Assembly (NCBI GenBank): GCA_947170495.1
Contig: CAMVUB010000011.1
Location: 1 to 57,376, forward strand
DNA length: 57,376 bases
Direction: 5' to 3'
Origin: an uncultured Prevotellaceae bacterium
GTDB taxonomy: Bacteria > Bacteroidota > Bacteroidia > Bacteroidales > Bacteroidaceae
Shown here: positions 1 to 8,700 of the stretch, one piece after another
How positions within the stretch are numbered: position 1 is the first letter of the stretch
How the letters are laid out: each line of letters starts with the position of its first letter
Position numbers and translations under genes: made by a program
Notes under the pieces: model-generated
Databases searched by the model: none
What the model saw: only the letters and a program-made list of their open reading frames with translations
Told to the model about the DNA's origin: nothing

Positions 1-385
1 CGAGGACGCTGTCGGGCACCTTGATGCCGAGGTCGCCCTTGACCTTGCACTGGCAGCCGAGGCGCCAGTGGTCCTTCTGTTCCTTGCGGGTGAAGTGTCC
101 CTTCTCAGAGTCAAGAATCTCACCGCCACCTTCTACGACCTGGCATTTGCACTGGCCGCAGGAGCCCTTACCGCCGCAGGCGCTGGGGAGATAGACACCT
201 TCAGCGGCAAGGGTGGAGAGCAGGCTGGCACCCTGGGGCACGGACAGCTTGTCCTTGCCATTCATTGTAATCGTGACATTACCACTCGGCGAGAGGTATG
301 CCTTTGCGACAAGCAGAATGATGACCAACGCGATGATAATCACGAGGAAAACCACAATGCTTGTGAGAATTAATGATGTATTCAT
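1..385 (-). CDS. nqrF: Na+-translocating NADH:quinone reductase subunit F, N-terminal part (cut by window edge)
   Basis: NqrF is the NADH-oxidising entry subunit of the NQR sodium pump. It passes electrons from NADH through FAD and a 2Fe-2S cluster at the cytoplasmic face of the inner membrane. About 128 codons are present. Residues 5-26 form one hydrophobic anchor, followed by a plant-type ferredoxin fold with cysteines at 69, 75, 78 and 110, the spacing known for the NqrF cluster. The FAD/NADH reductase domain lies beyond the left edge. The ATG at 383-385 is chosen because the membrane anchor follows directly. It is the last visible gene of nqrA-F, and a repeat of about 100 bp separates it from nqrE. 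Confidence 0.95.
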   Translation of the reverse strand, partial: MNTSLILTSIVVFLVIIIALVIILLVAKAYLSPSGNVTITMNGKDKLSVPQGASLLSTLAAEGVYLPSACGGKGSCGQCKCQVVEGGGEILDSEKGHFTRKEQKDHWRLGCQCKVKGDLGIKVPDSVL

Positions 386-396
386 AATGTCTATTG

Positions 397-497
397 AGTG
401 AAAAGTGAAGGAGTGAAAAGTGAAAAATAAGAATTACCTACAGCACTTGAGAGGAAACTTATATTTTTCACTCTTTCATTTTTCATTTTTCATTTAA
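397..497. repeat. AT-rich paired repeat (GTGAAAAGTGAA type), copy 1, between nqrE and nqrF
   Basis: On the plus strand the element opens with repeats of GTGAAAAGTGAA and closes with repeats of TTTTTCATTTTTCA, so its two arms are roughly inverted. They bracket a centre that contains AAACTTATA. It fills the whole nqrE-nqrF gap. Near-identical copies lie at 1134-1229 (nqrD-nqrE) and 24791-24890 (rnfG-rnfE), all between genes of electron-transport operons. Confidence 0.8.
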
Positions 498-1124
498 TTA
501 GAGATTTAATCCGCTGAAGCACATGAAAGCCATGGCCATCAGGCCGACGGTGATGAACGTAATGCCGAGACCCTGCAGGGGCTTGGGCACATCGGTGTAG
601 GCCATCTTCTCGCGAATGGCTGCCAGGCAGGTGATAGCCAACAGCCAGCCGATACCGGAACCAAGGGCGTAGGCCACAGCATCCCAGATGCCGGTGATGG
701 CCTGGGAGTTGGTGTCGGGCATGGTGATGCGCTGCTGCATGAACAGCGAGGCACCCATGATGGCGCAGTTCACGGCAATCAGGGGGAGGAAAATACCGAG
801 GGCAGCATACAGCGAGGGGCTGAAGCGCTCGACAATCATCTCCACCAGCTGCACGATAGCGGCAATCACGGCGATGAAGAGGATGAATGACAGGAAGCTC
901 AGGTCAACGCCCTCAACGAGACAGTCGGGGCCAAGGACATAAACTTGCAACAGGTAGTCAACGGGCACGGTGATGAGCAGCACGAAGGTGACTGCTACGC
1001 CGAGTCCGAGGGCGGTCTTCACGGTCTTGGACACGGCCAGATAGGAGCACATACCCAGGAAGAACGCGAAAATCATATTGTCCACAAAGATGGAGCGGAC
1101 GAATAGGCTTAATAGATGTTCCAT
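498..1124 (-). CDS. nqrE: NQR subunit E
   Basis: An integral membrane subunit of the NQR sodium pump, paralogous to RnfA. NqrD and NqrE together hold a buried iron centre in known structures. The 208 residues are almost wholly hydrophobic, consistent with the family's six helices. Family signatures are visible: [14 protein letters not shown] near the N-terminus (conserved Cys about 26) and [14 protein letters not shown] (conserved Cys about 120). Length is normal for the family. It differs clearly from the RnfA encoded at 23414, which reads NNIVFSQFLGICPFLG at the equivalent place. Repeat-filled gaps lie on both sides. Confidence 0.96.
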   Translation of the reverse strand: MEHLLSLFVRSIFVDNMIFAFFLGMCSYLAVSKTVKTALGLGVAVTFVLLITVPVDYLLQVYVLGPDCLVEGVDLSFLSFILFIAVIAAIVQLVEMIVERFSPSLYAALGIFLPLIAVNCAIMGASLFMQQRITMPDTNSQAITGIWDAVAYALGSGIGWLLAITCLAAIREKMAYTDVPKPLQGLGITFITVGLMAMAFMCFSGLNL

Positions 1125-1133
1125 ATTCTTTAA

Positions 1134-1229
1134 GTGAAAAGTTTAAGAGTGAAAAGTGAAAAATAAGGATTACTTCAATATCTTGAGGAGAAACTTATAT
1201 TTTTCACTCTTTCATTTTTCATTTTTCAT
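1134..1229. repeat. AT-rich paired repeat (GTGAAAAGTGAA type), copy 2, between nqrD and nqrE
   Basis: Same architecture as 397-497: GTGAAAAGT-rich left arm, centre with AAGGATTACTTCAATATC and AAACTTATA, and a right arm of TTTTTCACTC and TTTTTCATTTTTCA. The arms match copy 1 almost base for base while the centre has diverged. Confidence 0.8.
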
Positions 1230-1853
1230 TTATTGTAACTCCTTGTTATATGCTCTGTGTGCCCAGATGACGCAGCCGACGAGGATCAGGGACATCGCGG
1301 GCATGGTCATCATACCATTGTTCACATAACCGTGGTCATAGCACCACTGCGGAACAACCTGGAAGCCGAGCAGTGTGCCGGCACCGAGGAGTTCACGGAA
1401 GAAGCCTACGATGACGAGGATGATGGCGTAGCCGATGCCGTTGCCAATACCGTCGAGGAACGAAGGCCAGGGTTTGTTCATCATGGCAAACGCCTCGAGG
1501 CGACCCATGAGGATACAGTTGGTGATGATCAGACCGACATAGACGGAGAGCTGTACGCTAACGTCATAGGCGAAGGCCTTGAGGACCTGGCTGACGATGG
1601 TCACCAGCGCAGCGACAACCACCAGTTGCACGATGATACGTATGCGGTTGGGGATGGTGTTGCGCAGGAGAGAGATAATCAAGTTGGAGAAGGCGGTGAT
1701 GATGGTCACGGAAAGACCCATCACGATGGCAGGCTCGAGCTGAGCCGTTACAGCCAAGGCCGAGCAGATACCGAGCACCTGCACTACAACGGGGTTGTTC
1801 AGGTTCAGCGGACTGATCAGTGCCTCCTTATTTGCTTTGGATAACATACTCAT
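1230..1853 (-). CDS. nqrD: NQR subunit D
   Basis: Membrane subunit of the NQR sodium pump, paralogous to RnfE and the partner of NqrE. The 207 residues are very hydrophobic after a short polar N-terminus. Recognisable stretches are LNNPVVVQVLGICSALAVT (Cys about 30), the mid-protein GLIITNCILMGRLEAFAM, and FLDGIGNGIGY. Length is standard. It sits 40 bp downstream of nqrC, a gap made of TTTAAAGTT-type repeat, and is followed by the repeat at 1134-1229 and then nqrE. Confidence 0.96.
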   Translation of the reverse strand: MSMLSKANKEALISPLNLNNPVVVQVLGICSALAVTAQLEPAIVMGLSVTIITAFSNLIISLLRNTIPNRIRIIVQLVVVAALVTIVSQVLKAFAYDVSVQLSVYVGLIITNCILMGRLEAFAMMNKPWPSFLDGIGNGIGYAIILVIVGFFRELLGAGTLLGFQVVPQWCYDHGYVNNGMMTMPAMSLILVGCVIWAHRAYNKELQ

Positions 1854-1860
1854 ACTTTCG

Positions 1861-1893
1861 TAAAGTTTAATGTTGAAAGTTTAAAGTTTAAAG
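1861..1893. repeat. Short GTTTAA/GTTGAA array between nqrC and nqrD
   Basis: The gap holds tandem variants of AAGTTTAA and GTTGAAAG. The same TTTAAA family appears at 24042-24190, 34746-34781, 40142-40172 and just before nudC (43835-43859). Confidence 0.6.
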
Positions 1894-3072
1894 TTAGCGC
1901 TGTCCACAGCAAGCCTTGTCGCCATCGCAACCGGGCTTCCCGCAGGAACCACTCTTGTCACATTTGCCGCTCTTGCAGCAGTCGCTGCCGCTTTGGCACT
2001 TAGGAGCCTCTGCCTTTTCAGGGCAGCCACCGCAGCCCTGCTGAGCTTTGGGACAACCCTCGAGCTGTCCGCAGCCCTCGTGTTTCTTCTCGCAGGGAGC
2101 AACCTTCTCGCAGCAGGCGCAAGGGCATTCTTCACGAGCGCAGCACTTAGCATCGGAAGCACAGTTGCAAGCTGCATCGCCACAGCTGCCGTCCTTGCAA
2201 GCGCAGACCTTCTTTTCAGCACAATTGCAGTCGGGCTTCTCGCAGCACTTGGGAGCATTCTTGCAGCTTCCAGCAGGCTTGTCAGCACCGAGAGCATCTA
2301 CATACTGTTGGATACCGCTGAGCACCATTTCGCCAACGCCCTTGGAGGTGAGGGTTGCACCGGTGACGCCGTCAATCTGAGTCTCGGCTTCACTGGCACC
2401 TTTCTTCACAACGGTGAGGGCGACCTTGCCATCAGCGCCCATCACAGGACGACCGATGAACTGGCTCTGGAACTTCTCCTCCTTGATGAGGGCACCGAGA
2501 CCGGCGGTCTCGCTCTCATGGTCGAAGTAAGCACCGAGGACCTTCTGGAAGTCGGGTGTCACAGCAACATAACCCCAGAGGCCACCCCAAAGGCCGCGAC
2601 CTTTCAAGGGCAGGACAAGGGCTTCGTCGCCAGCGGCGGTCTTAGCCTTATAGACAGGGAACTTCTCGCCAATCTCCTTGGTCTCGACCTCGAAGGCACC
2701 GCCTTCGGTGACCTGACCGTCGGGCGTGACGACACATGTCTCCTGAATCAATTCGTCGAACTTCGCTTCCACATCGCTCTTAGCGATGCCGCGAACGTTG
2801 AGGGAAGCAAGAATCTGTTTCTTCTTATCGATAGCCACGTTGGCATCCTGAGCAGGCTTCAGCGCGCTGCTGACGAAGGCCAACAGGAAGGCTACGAGCA
2901 CCACCATTACGGCTGCATAGCAGATGGTATAGACATTGCCGTTGGTGTTAATGCCCTTTGCTTTCACCTCCTTGATATGTGAGGCGTCAGCGCCGCAGAT
3001 AGGGCACTTGTCGGGCATTGATGCGGCTTCAAATGTCTGGCCGCACTGACTGCATATAAATTTCTTTGCCAT
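1894..3072 (-). CDS. nqrC: NQR subunit C with added rubredoxin-like N-terminus and Cys-rich C-terminal tail
   Basis: NqrC carries a covalently bound FMN in a periplasmic domain and takes part in electron flow through NQR. The core is clear: one transmembrane helix (about 46-67) preceded by the family stretch INTNGNVYTICYAAVM, and the FMN-threonine motif VTGATLTS with Thr at about 240. Two parts are unusual. Residues 1-36 form a small rubredoxin or zinc-ribbon-like module with Cys7, Cys10, Cys23 and Cys26 (CSQC and CPIC), which would face the cytoplasm. Residues 269-392 form a tail with 29 Cys in 124 residues, many as CC, CxC or CxxC, together with Lys, Gly and acidic residues. It is metallothionein-like in composition and would be periplasmic. 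The gene is 392 residues against roughly 230-260 for ordinary NqrC. nqrB ends 5 bp upstream. Confidence 0.93.
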   Translation of the reverse strand: MAKKFICSQCGQTFEAASMPDKCPICGADASHIKEVKAKGINTNGNVYTICYAAVMVVLVAFLLAFVSSALKPAQDANVAIDKKKQILASLNVRGIAKSDVEAKFDELIQETCVVTPDGQVTEGGAFEVETKEIGEKFPVYKAKTAAGDEALVLPLKGRGLWGGLWGYVAVTPDFQKVLGAYFDHESETAGLGALIKEEKFQSQFIGRPVMGADGKVALTVVKKGASEAETQIDGVTGATLTSKGVGEMVLSGIQQYVDALGADKPAGSCKNAPKCCEKPDCNCAEKKVCACKDGSCGDAACNCASDAKCCAREECPCACCEKVAPCEKKHEGCGQLEGCPKAQQGCGGCPEKAEAPKCQSGSDCCKSGKCDKSGSCGKPGCDGDKACCGQR

Positions 3073-3077
3073 ATCTG

Positions 3078-4247
3078 TTACTTTTTAATTGCGCGTTTAG
3101 CACGTTTTGAAATATTACTGCTGACGAAGCAGTAGTCGATGAGCGGAGCGAACAGGTTCATGAGCAGGATGGCCAACATCATTCCTTCGGGATAACCAGG
3201 GTTCATCACACGAACCGTGACAGCCACGAAGCCAATGAGGAAGCCATAGATCCACTTACCGCCTTCCGTGCGGGCACTGGTGACAGGATCGGTAGCCATG
3301 AAGACGGCACCGAAGCAGAAGCCACCGAGCACGAGGTGCTGCACAGCATCGAGGGGCGAGAGGCCGAGGGCGTTGTAGAGCCAACCCGTGCAGGCACCGC
3401 CTACGAACACGCTGAGCATGGTCTTCCAGCTGGCAACGCCAGTCCACAGCAGCAGACAGGCACCAAGAGCAATGGCAATGACACTGGTCTCGCCGATGGA
3501 ACCGGGGATGAGACCGATGATCTGGTCGGTCAAGCTCGTGGAGAGCTGAGTGGCACCAGCTGCAATCTCACCCAACGGGGTAGCCGCAGAGAACGTGTCG
3601 GGCACATCGAAGCCGAGGCCCCAGATAGCGTTCTGAGCCACCCAGACGGAGTCGTCGCCCGTCATGCTGGAGGGATAAGAGAAAAAGAGGAACGCGCGCG
3701 TGATAAGAGCGACGTTGAAGATGTTCATACCTGTGCCACCGAAGATCTCCTTGGCGAAGATGACGGAGAAGGCCACGGCGATGGCGAGCATCCACAGCGG
3801 CGTGTTCACGGGGACGATCATGGGGATGATGATACCTGATACGAGGAAGCCTTCCTGGATTTCCTCGTTCTTCCACTGCGCAACGGTGAACTCGATGCCG
3901 AGACCCACGACATAGCTGACAATCAGCTTGGGGAGCACGGCGAGGAAGCCATAGAAGAACATACCCCAGAAGGTGGCGTTCTCCAGTTGTCCGGCAGCGA
4001 GCGCGTTCTGATAACCTACGTTGTACATACCGAAAAGCAACGCAGGCACAAGCGCGATGACAACGAGCGACATAATGCGCTTGCTGTCGATGGCATCGTG
4101 CACATGGGTGCCAACGCGGCCCGACGTGGTGTTGGGCACGAAGGCAAATGTCTCGAAGCCATCATAAAGCGAACGGAAGGCATGGAGCTTGCCACCCTCC
4201 TCGAAGTTCGGCTTTATCTTGTCGAAATATTTTCTTAATGCATTCAT
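3078..4247 (-). CDS. nqrB: NQR subunit B
   Basis: The large membrane subunit of NQR, binding covalent FMN and riboflavin and lying on the sodium and quinone path. The 389 residues start with a soluble stretch, RKYFDKIKPNFEEGGKLH, that is typical of NqrB and absent from RnfD. About ten hydrophobic segments follow. The FMN-binding threonine is in the SAATPLGE motif, a version of the family S/D-x-A-T site. The acidic and Gly-rich motifs LVLGGFCFGAVFMATDPV and NPGYPEGMMLAILLMN near the C-terminus match the NqrB/RnfD family. It is preceded by an AT-rich repeat and followed after 5 bp by nqrC. Confidence 0.96.
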   Translation of the reverse strand: MNALRKYFDKIKPNFEEGGKLHAFRSLYDGFETFAFVPNTTSGRVGTHVHDAIDSKRIMSLVVIALVPALLFGMYNVGYQNALAAGQLENATFWGMFFYGFLAVLPKLIVSYVVGLGIEFTVAQWKNEEIQEGFLVSGIIIPMIVPVNTPLWMLAIAVAFSVIFAKEIFGGTGMNIFNVALITRAFLFFSYPSSMTGDDSVWVAQNAIWGLGFDVPDTFSAATPLGEIAAGATQLSTSLTDQIIGLIPGSIGETSVIAIALGACLLLWTGVASWKTMLSVFVGGACTGWLYNALGLSPLDAVQHLVLGGFCFGAVFMATDPVTSARTEGGKWIYGFLIGFVAVTVRVMNPGYPEGMMLAILLMNLFAPLIDYCFVSSNISKRAKRAIKK

Positions 4248-4259
4248 AATGTAATTCTA

Positions 4260-4345
4260 CGATTTAACAATTTACAATTTTACAATTGGGCTGCGCCTTT
4301 TGGGAACAGACAATTGTCCAATTGTAAATCGTCCAATTGTCCAAT
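4260..4345. repeat. Paired CAATTGTCCAATT repeat with GGGAAC centre, between nqrA and nqrB
   Basis: Left arm of ACAATTTACAATTTTACAATT units, a centre containing CTTTTGGGAACAGA, and a right arm of CAATTGTCC and GTAAATCGTCCAATT units. The same left-centre-right design, with AAAGGGAACG in the centre, occurs inside nudC at 44309-44394. This points to a mobile or copied element of about 86 bp instead of random AT-rich spacer. Confidence 0.75.
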
Positions 4346-5674
4346 TTATGCGTTCTCTTTTCTTAGGATATCAAGTCCTTCGCGCACAATGCGTTGCAAT
4401 TCCAGTTTTGAACTATCCACGAACTCGGCGATGGCGAAGTCCTCGGGAGCCACCTCATAGATGCCGAGGGCTTCCTGGCGGTCGATATCACCGGTGATGA
4501 TAGCTTTCACGAGATAGCCGGCATAGATGTCCATGGGGAACACACGGTCGTACTCGCCCGACATGATCATGTGGCGCTCGCCACCCTTGATGCGGGCATC
4601 CAGCGTGTATTCGGCCTTCTTCGGACGCAGCCAGCTGAAATAGCTGCGGCTGGTGGAGAACTCCTTGAAGCGGGGAGCAATCCATCCGAGCATCTCATAG
4701 ACGTCGTCGCCCTCGGGAATCACGGTGACCTCCGTGGCGTGTGCTGCGAGCCAGCCGTCCTTTGAGGTCTTCACGCCCACCATGGGGTTGCCGTTGATGA
4801 TGCGGAGGCTCTTGCTCTCGTCGATCTGTCCAGCGAGGATGGCCTTGATGGGCTGTCCCACGAGCGTCTTAGCGTACTTGGGTGCCTTCACCTCGGAACC
4901 TGCGACAGCGATGGTGCGCGTGAAGTCCACCTTCTTGGTGAGTGCCAGACGACCGATGAAGATGACCTCCTCAGCGCCGATCGTCCACACGACCTCGCCC
5001 TTGTTGATGGGATCAACGTGATTGATCTGCACGCCTACATTGCCAGCAGGAGCAGGACCGTCGAACACGTTGATGGTGCAGTCCTTGGCAGCGGTCAGCG
5101 CCTGGGCCTTCTGCTTGCTGCTGATGCCGAGGTTCACCTGGGCGATCTTGGCCAGCAACGAGAGGCCTGCCTGCCACTCCTTCTCCTGTCCCTGGAGGAC
5201 ATACTCGAAGTCAGCAGCCAGCGGCATGCTGTTGAAAGCACTCACGAAGATAGCCTTGGGCTTGTCCTCGGGGTTAGCCACCACGTCATAAGGACGCATG
5301 CGGAAGAACCCGAACAAACCGCTTTCGAGCAGCAACTTCAGCGCGTCCTTCTCGTCGAAGGTCTTGGCTGTCTGCTTGCCGTCGGCATCTACGCGTACGC
5401 TCATCACCTTACGGCGCTCGCCGCGCTCCACGAGGGCCACGGTGCCGCTGACAGGCGAAACGAACTTCACTTCGGGATGGTTCTTGTCAACGAACAAGGC
5501 ATCCCCGACCTTGACGGCATCACCTTCCTTGACCACGACCTTGGGTTTCATGCCACAAAAGTCATCGGGGACCAGCGCATACTGGCCCTCCACCTTCGTC
5601 TGCATGCTTTCCAAGCTCGCTTTGCCCTTCAGGTTTACGTCGAGGCCTTTGCGTAACTTGATTACATTTGCCAT
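4346..5674 (-). CDS. nqrA: NQR subunit A
   Basis: Peripheral cytoplasmic subunit of NQR, related to RnfC but without its iron-sulfur clusters. 442 residues. The N-terminus VIKLRKGLDVNLKGKA is the family signature and fixes the ATG at 5672-5674. The frame stays open further upstream, but that extension would run antisense through tamB and would lie upstream of the predicted promoter. Family motifs seen are PVSGTVALVERGERRKV, the Gly-rich AGQIDESKSLRIINGNP, and the C-terminal FPMDIYAGYLVKAI. It is the first gene of the operon. Confidence 0.96.
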   Translation of the reverse strand: MANVIKLRKGLDVNLKGKASLESMQTKVEGQYALVPDDFCGMKPKVVVKEGDAVKVGDALFVDKNHPEVKFVSPVSGTVALVERGERRKVMSVRVDADGKQTAKTFDEKDALKLLLESGLFGFFRMRPYDVVANPEDKPKAIFVSAFNSMPLAADFEYVLQGQEKEWQAGLSLLAKIAQVNLGISSKQKAQALTAAKDCTINVFDGPAPAGNVGVQINHVDPINKGEVVWTIGAEEVIFIGRLALTKKVDFTRTIAVAGSEVKAPKYAKTLVGQPIKAILAGQIDESKSLRIINGNPMVGVKTSKDGWLAAHATEVTVIPEGDDVYEMLGWIAPRFKEFSTSRSYFSWLRPKKAEYTLDARIKGGERHMIMSGEYDRVFPMDIYAGYLVKAIITGDIDRQEALGIYEVAPEDFAIAEFVDSSKLELQRIVREGLDILRKENA

Positions 5675-5715
5675 ATAAAATAAGTAAGAATAAATGGTTT
5701 TAGCTAAAAACTGCG

Positions 5716-5723
5716 CAAAAATA
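5716..5723 (-). promoter_or_regulatory. Predicted Bacteroidetes -7 box for the nqr operon
   Basis: The minus strand reads TATTTTTG, matching TAnnTTTG, 42 bp upstream of the nqrA ATG. No good TTTG box is seen about 20 bp further upstream, so the match is partial. It lies in the short divergent gap shared with tamB. Confidence 0.5.
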
Positions 5724-5763
5724 AAGAAAAATCGGCATTCGACACGCATAAACGGCCAACTAT

Positions 5764-5795
5764 TTTGTCTAGAAAGCAAAAAAACACTACTTTTG
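5764..5795 (+). promoter_or_regulatory. Predicted promoter for tamB
   Basis: TTTG at 5764-5767 and TACTTTTG at 5788-5795 are separated by 20 bp, a full match to the Bacteroidetes consensus. Transcription would start near 5802. That puts the TTG at 5765 upstream of the transcript and argues that TamB is initiated further downstream. Confidence 0.65.
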
Positions 5796-8700
5796 CTCTC
5801 ACAAAACACCAAGGAACCATCAAAAGGCTCAGTTATATCGTCCGCTTTGTGGTAGTATTCGCGCTCGTCGGCTACCTCGGGCTGTTGCTCTTCACGGCGA
5901 TGCCGGCGTGTCAGCGCTGGTTGGCCGCGAAGTCTTCTGATATCCTGTCGCGTGAGCTGCAGACAGACGTGCAGATTGGCAACGCGCGCATCGGCCTGCT
6001 GAACCGCATCGTCCTTGACGATGTGCTGCTTCACGACCAGCAGGGGGATACCCTCGTGAGTGCTACGCGCCTCAGCAGTAAGCTGGATGTCTGGCAGCTC
6101 CTCAACGGCCGCATCCGCATTGCCAATGTGCAGCTTTTCGGCTACGACATACGCCTGCATCGAGCGGACACGCTGTCGCCATATAACTTCCAGTTCCTCA
6201 TCGACCGTTTCGCCTCCGAGGACACCACCTCTACCCCACTCGATTTGGCCATCAACAGCATCCTCATACGACGTGGAAACATCTCTCACGACATCGACAG
6301 CGAACCCTTCGCAGACCATTTCACGCCCGCCCATGCCAGGCTGGAGAACTTCAATCTAAAGGCCCAAATCAATACTCTCACCAACGACAGCATATCTCTC
6401 GACATTAAAGAGTTATGTTTTACGGAATCTCGCAGTGAGTTCATCCTTAAGAACCTTTCCTTACAGCTTGAAGGCAACCAGCAACGCGCGGCCCTCACAG
6501 ACCTGTCCGTGGAGTTGCCGCAGTCTCACATAGAGATTCCTGTGCTAACTCTTGACGACGGCATCACCTCGTGGCGCGATAATCAAGGGCGCCTGCTCCT
6601 GCACGGGCAGCTGACGCCCGCAGACATCGCGGCCTTCGCGCCCGTCCTCAAGTCCTTCCAGGCGCCATTGCATATCGACCTACAGGCGGACAAGCAGGCA
6701 CGGTGGCTTCGCCTGCAGGAACTCTCGCTGGACGCTCAGGGATTCGACCTCCAGCTGCAGGGGCATGGACTGCTGCCCCCCACCGACAGCAGTGCCCACC
6801 CCCTTGATGAGCTGAAGCTCACGCTCGACCACCTGCAGATGGACAAATCCTTCTATCAGCCGATTCTCCAAGCGCTCAGCAATGCTCAGCCGCAACCCGT
6901 CATCCCCGTGGAAACCGCTGAAATGATCAGCCGTCTGGGCGCCGTCTCGCTCGCAGGCGAATGGGAAAAAAGCTTCCTCCACGACGTGATGAAGGGGCAT
7001 CTACTGGCGCAGACGGAATTAGGCAATGTGAAAGCCGAAGGTCGCATGACAGCTCACGACCTCTTCACGGCGCAAGTCGAAAGCGAATCTTTCCAGTTGG
7101 CCTCGCTGCTATCCGCCGACGGCCAGTTCCCCCTCAACGACCTCTCGCTGACAGGTGATTTCGAAGGCAGCGTCCGCCAGCGCCACCTCAAGGGCAGCGC
7201 CAAGCTCAGGGACTTCCTCGTCAAGGACACCCGCCTCGACTTCCTCTCCACTACGTTCAACATCTCGCCCCGTGTCCTCCGCACCCAGACGGAGCTCATC
7301 GATGACGAGTACAACCTGCAACTCACCACCGACCTGCAAACGCCCAAGGAGTGGAAAATGGATCTCGCCGCGCTGGAGGACCTGCAGGGCTTTGTGGGCT
7401 TAGACCGCGTGAGCGTGCGCCACGAGGAAGAGAACTATGAGCTGCGTCAGTTACACGTTTCCACGGCCAACGACGACCACGGCCACCACCTACTGCTCAG
7501 CGGTGACTTCATCGAGGCCCACGCCGACGGCAAGTTCCGCTACGCCAGCCTGGCGCCCGCCGTGCAACAGCTCCTGCATCAGGCATTGCCCTCGCTCGTT
7601 GCGGCACCTAAGACTGGCACGGTGCAGGCTGATGAGAAACTGAACTTCTCCGTCAACATCTGGAACACCACGCAGCTGCTTCAGTTGGCCGGCATCGACC
7701 TCGCCCTGCCCCAGCCCGGATATATCGAGGGCGAGCTGAACGTGCCCTCCAGCGAGTTCTCCGTGATGGCCGACTTCCCGCACATCATCTACGGCGGCGA
7801 GGAGATGCGCGCCGTGAGTATGCTGGCCCGTCAGGAGCGCGATAGCCTCACCTCTTTCATCACCCTGCAACGCATGATGGAGAGCGGACCGATGGATCTC
7901 TCCGTGCTCGCCGAAGGCGGACATGACCGCCTCCATTCCGTTCTCGCGTGGGACGACCACAACGAGCCTTCGCAGCGCGGTGAACTCTCGGCCATCGCTA
8001 CCTTCTTCAAGGACGAGCAATCGCACCTGGGCGCTGACATCCGCTTTCAGCCCACGAGTATCATGATCTCCGACACCATTTGGAATGTCCACGAATCACA
8101 GGTACGCTACCATGATCGCATCGTGGATGTGAGCGGATTCCAGGTGTCACAGGCAGGGCGCCACCTGCGCGTGGACGGTCGCGTCTCGCAGAACAGCGCC
8201 GACACCCTCTATGCCGACCTGAGCGGTATCAACCTCCAATATATCTTCGGTATCATCGACTTCCACGATGTTGAGTTCGAGGGCTTCGCCACTGGAGGTG
8301 TGAAGATCCACGACATCTACGAGAACATCGCCGTTGATGCTGACCTGCGCGTGGATGACCTGAAGCTCAACGGTGGCTTGCTGGGCGAGGCTCACGTCAT
8401 CGGCGGCTTCGGGCGCAAGGATGAGCGCGCCATAGACCTTGATATTCTTGTGCGCGAACCCGTGCGCAACGAGCTCAGCCATATCTTCGGCATCGTGAAG
8501 CCCGGCCACGAACCGGGACGCGGCATGGATCTCAACATACAGGCCCGCTACCTGAACATCTACTTCATCAACTTCTTCACCGAGGACATCTTCGATAACC
8601 TGCAGGGGCGCTCCACCGGCTACGCCTACCTCCACGGTCCCTTCAAGCAGCTCGACCTCGAAGGGCTACTGACCCTCGATACGCTCGACGTGGGTATCCC

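Noticed and set aside
5675..6334. 660-bp upstream extension of the nqrA frame
   Set aside because: It runs antisense through tamB and the divergent promoter region; family N-terminus begins at 5674.
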